Source: Clostridia bacterium | GTDB lineage: Bacteria; Bacillota; Clostridia; Oscillospirales; CAG-382 | DNA length: 6,047 nt | Direction of reading: 5' to 3' | Assembly: GCA_017397605.1 (NCBI GenBank) | Contig: JAFQII010000238.1 | Coordinates: 1 to 6,047, forward strand | In this document: positions 4,279 to 6,047 of the stretch, one piece after another | Layout of the letters: each line of letters opens with the position of its first letter | Numbering within the stretch: the stretch's first letter is position 1 | Notes under the pieces: model-generated | Told to the model about the DNA's origin: nothing | What the model saw: the letters and a program-made list of their open reading frames with translations, nothing else | Databases searched by the model: none | Translations under genes and position numbers: made by a program

Positions 4279-6047
4279 ATGAAAGATATGATGATTCAAA
4301 ACCAATCTATCCCGCGTGCCGAGTATCCGCGTCCGCAATGGGAGCGCGGAAACTGGCTGTGTCTCAACGGAACATGGGACTTTGCGTTTGATTTCGGTGC
4401 CAGCGGAGAAGCGCGCGGCATGGTGCAGGACGGGGAATACCCCTTGCAGATCGTCGTGCCGTTTTGCCCCGAGAGCAAGCTGTCGGGCATCGGGTACACC
4501 GATTTTATCCCCGCAGTCTGGTACAGACGCACGCTGACGCTGACGGAAAAACCAAGCGGCCGTGCCATTTTGCATTTCGGCGCGGTAGACTTTCTCTGCA
4601 AGGTCTGGGTCAACGGCGTTTTATGCAAAGCGCATGCGGGCGGTTACACCGCATTTGAAACGGATATCACCGACGCATTGCAAGCCGGTGAAAATACGAT
4701 CGTCGTATATGCCAAGGACGACCAGCTCTCGGGACGGCAGGCATGCGGAAAGCAAAGCGATTCCTACCGCTCGGGCGGTTGCAGTTACACCCGTACCACG
4801 GGCATTTATCAGACGGTATGGCTGGAGTTTGTTCCCGAAACCTATCTTGCAAAGGCGCATATGACACCCCACGCCGCCGACGGTACGCTGGATATCCGCG
4901 TTTCGGTCATAGGTGCAAATGCGGGCGACCGCGTGCGTTTGGCTGCAAGCTATCACGGCAAAACGGTCGGAACGGCAGATGCCGAAGTCATCAACGGACA
5001 GGCAAGCATGCAATTGCGTGTCGATGAGGTCCACCTTTGGGATGTCGGCGCGCCCGAGCTGTACGATCTGGAGGTCGAGCTGGTGCGCGGCACTGTGGTA
5101 GATTCCGTGCGCAGTTATTTTGCTTTGCGCGATATTGCGCTGAACAAACGCGCGCTGACGGTCAACGGCAAGCCTGTGTTTATGCGTATGATTCTGGATC
5201 AGGGCTTCCATCCCGACGGCGTGTACACCGCGCCGACGGACGAATGCTTGAAACGCGACATCGAGCTTTCCATGAAGCTCGGCTTCAACGGCGCCCGCTT
5301 TCATTACCGCGTGTTTGAGGACCGTTCGCTGTACTGGGCGGATCAGCTCGGCTACCTCGTTTGGGGTGAGCATTCGATCCGAAGCGTGGCAGGCCCGCAA
5401 GGCTTTTGCGACTTTTTGCCCGAATGGATGGAGACGATCGGGCAATATTACAACCATCCGTGCGTGATCGGCTGGATTTGTGCCAACGAAACGTATCACA
5501 ACTGGGCGCTGGATCCGTATGTGGAGCGCATGCTGTACCGCGTGACCAAGACGCTGGATCCGTTCCGTCCTGTCATCGACGCAAGCGGCGGCATTCACTA
5601 CGAGTCGGACATGTTTGACGTGCACGACTACGAACAAAACCCCGAAAAGCTCGCGTCCTATCTGGAGCCGATGAAAACGGACGACAGCGTGTTCCACACG
5701 CCGATTCCGCGCTACCGCGGAAAAGCGCCCGTGCGTGAGGAAACCTACACGGGACAGCCTTACTGGATCAGCGAGTGCGGCGGAACGTTCTGGGCGGCAA
5801 GCGACAAGCCGAAAAGCGGCTGGGGCTACGGCGACACGCCCGCCGATGAGGAAGCGTTTGCAAGGCGCTACGAGGAACTGATCCGCGTGATGGCAGAGCA
5901 TCCGCGCGTCTGCGGATTTTGCTATACCCAGCTCACCGACGTCGAGCAGGAGCAAAACGGTTTGTATTGCTACGACCGCACGCCCAAATTTGCACCTGCC
6001 ACCTACGACCGCATCCGTGCGGCAAATGAACGCATCGCGGCGGTAGA
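4279..6047 (+). CDS. Glycoside hydrolase family 2 enzyme (beta-galactosidase/glucuronidase-like), 3' end outside window
   Basis: The window shows 589 codons with no stop. The protein has no signal peptide and should be cytoplasmic. Residues 25-185 form the sugar-binding jelly-roll domain, with LNGTWDF (29-35), VWYRRTL (80-86) and the typical TRTTGIYQTVWLE (171-183). Residues 187-285 form an immunoglobulin-like domain, and from about 290 a TIM barrel begins (FMRMILDQGFHPDGVYTAP, 301-319). The acid/base is E404 in CANET and the nucleophile is E499 in ISECGG, so it should be a retaining beta-glycosidase. The residue after the nucleophile is Cys where Phe or Tyr is common. GH2 members of this compact type are usually about 590-610 residues, so probably only a few residues are missing. 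AAGGAG (4265-4270), overlapping the preceding stop codon, is 8 bases before the ATG. It would hydrolyse an imported beta-linked galactoside, glucuronide, mannoside or similar; motifs do not distinguish these. No transporter gene is in the window. Confidence 0.92.
   Translation, partial: MKDMMIQNQSIPRAEYPRPQWERGNWLCLNGTWDFAFDFGASGEARGMVQDGEYPLQIVVPFCPESKLSGIGYTDFIPAVWYRRTLTLTEKPSGRAILHFGAVDFLCKVWVNGVLCKAHAGGYTAFETDITDALQAGENTIVVYAKDDQLSGRQACGKQSDSYRSGGCSYTRTTGIYQTVWLEFVPETYLAKAHMTPHAADGTLDIRVSVIGANAGDRVRLAASYHGKTVGTADAEVINGQASMQLRVDEVHLWDVGAPELYDLEVELVRGTVVDSVRSYFALRDIALNKRALTVNGKPVFMRMILDQGFHPDGVYTAPTDECLKRDIELSMKLGFNGARFHYRVFEDRSLYWADQLGYLVWGEHSIRSVAGPQGFCDFLPEWMETIGQYYNHPCVIGWICANETYHNWALDPYVERMLYRVTKTLDPFRPVIDASGGIHYESDMFDVHDYEQNPEKLASYLEPMKTDDSVFHTPIPRYRGKAPVREETYTGQPYWISECGGTFWAASDKPKSGWGYGDTPADEEAFARRYEELIRVMAEHPRVCGFCYTQLTDVEQEQNGLYCYDRTPKFAPATYDRIRAANERIAAV

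Noticed and set aside
4621..5955. Minus-strand open frame of 444 codons opposite the GH2 gene
   Set aside because: The plus strand is a clear GH2 enzyme with both catalytic glutamates; the antisense frame is a compositional shadow.
1..6047. Mobile element, CRISPR array, tRNA or riboswitch
   Set aside because: I saw no transposase or integrase sequence, no regularly spaced repeats, no cloverleaf-like structure and no leader long enough for a known riboswitch; the only repeats are the promoter module and short inverted repeats already listed.

Overview
The window looks like part of a chromosome from a spore-forming Firmicute, probably a gut-type clostridium. The pointers are SpoVT-type regulator sequence, strong AGGAGG-type ribosome binding sites, extended -10 promoters, a cytoplasmic BspA-type leucine-rich-repeat protein and a clostridial-style sugar/amidohydrolase operon. 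This is inferred from gene content; no taxonomic marker gene is present.

Left part (1-1528). A minus-strand gene begins at base 4 and runs out of the window. Its leader closely matches the leader of a recognisable SpoVT fragment further right, so it is probably a full spoVT-like gene. Diverging from it, a plus-strand promoter (77-105) drives a 342-residue protein with a C-terminal BspA-like leucine-rich-repeat region (124-1152). An ATGA overlap leads into a second, short gene that is split by an apparent one-base insertion (1149-1479). A 12-bp perfect hairpin terminator (1492-1528) closes this unit.

Middle (1507-1810). A minus-strand remnant (1507-1683) encodes the first 35 residues of SpoVT almost perfectly and then runs into unrelated sequence. 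Upstream of it lies a second, diverged copy of the divergent promoter region seen at 1-105. The cassette with the leucine-rich-repeat gene therefore sits between two copies of a 'spoVT start plus divergent promoter' module. The second copy drives the right-hand operon and carries an 8-bp inverted repeat around its -10 box.

Right part (1822-6047). Three tightly spaced plus-strand genes form one operon, with gaps of 15 and 12 bases. They are a glycerol-1-phosphate dehydrogenase family protein (AraM/EgsA type, TTG start), an M20-family zinc peptidase/amidohydrolase with all metal ligands present, and a cytoplasmic family 2 glycoside hydrolase with both catalytic glutamates, cut by the window end. 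Together they suggest intracellular breakdown of a small glycoside or glycoconjugate that also carries an amide bond, plus redox conversion of a polyol or sugar phosphate. The substrate cannot be read from the sequence.

No tRNA, rRNA, CRISPR array or insertion sequence was seen. The strongest candidates for a second look are the duplicated SpoVT/promoter module around the cassette and the unusual dehydrogenase-M20-GH2 operon.
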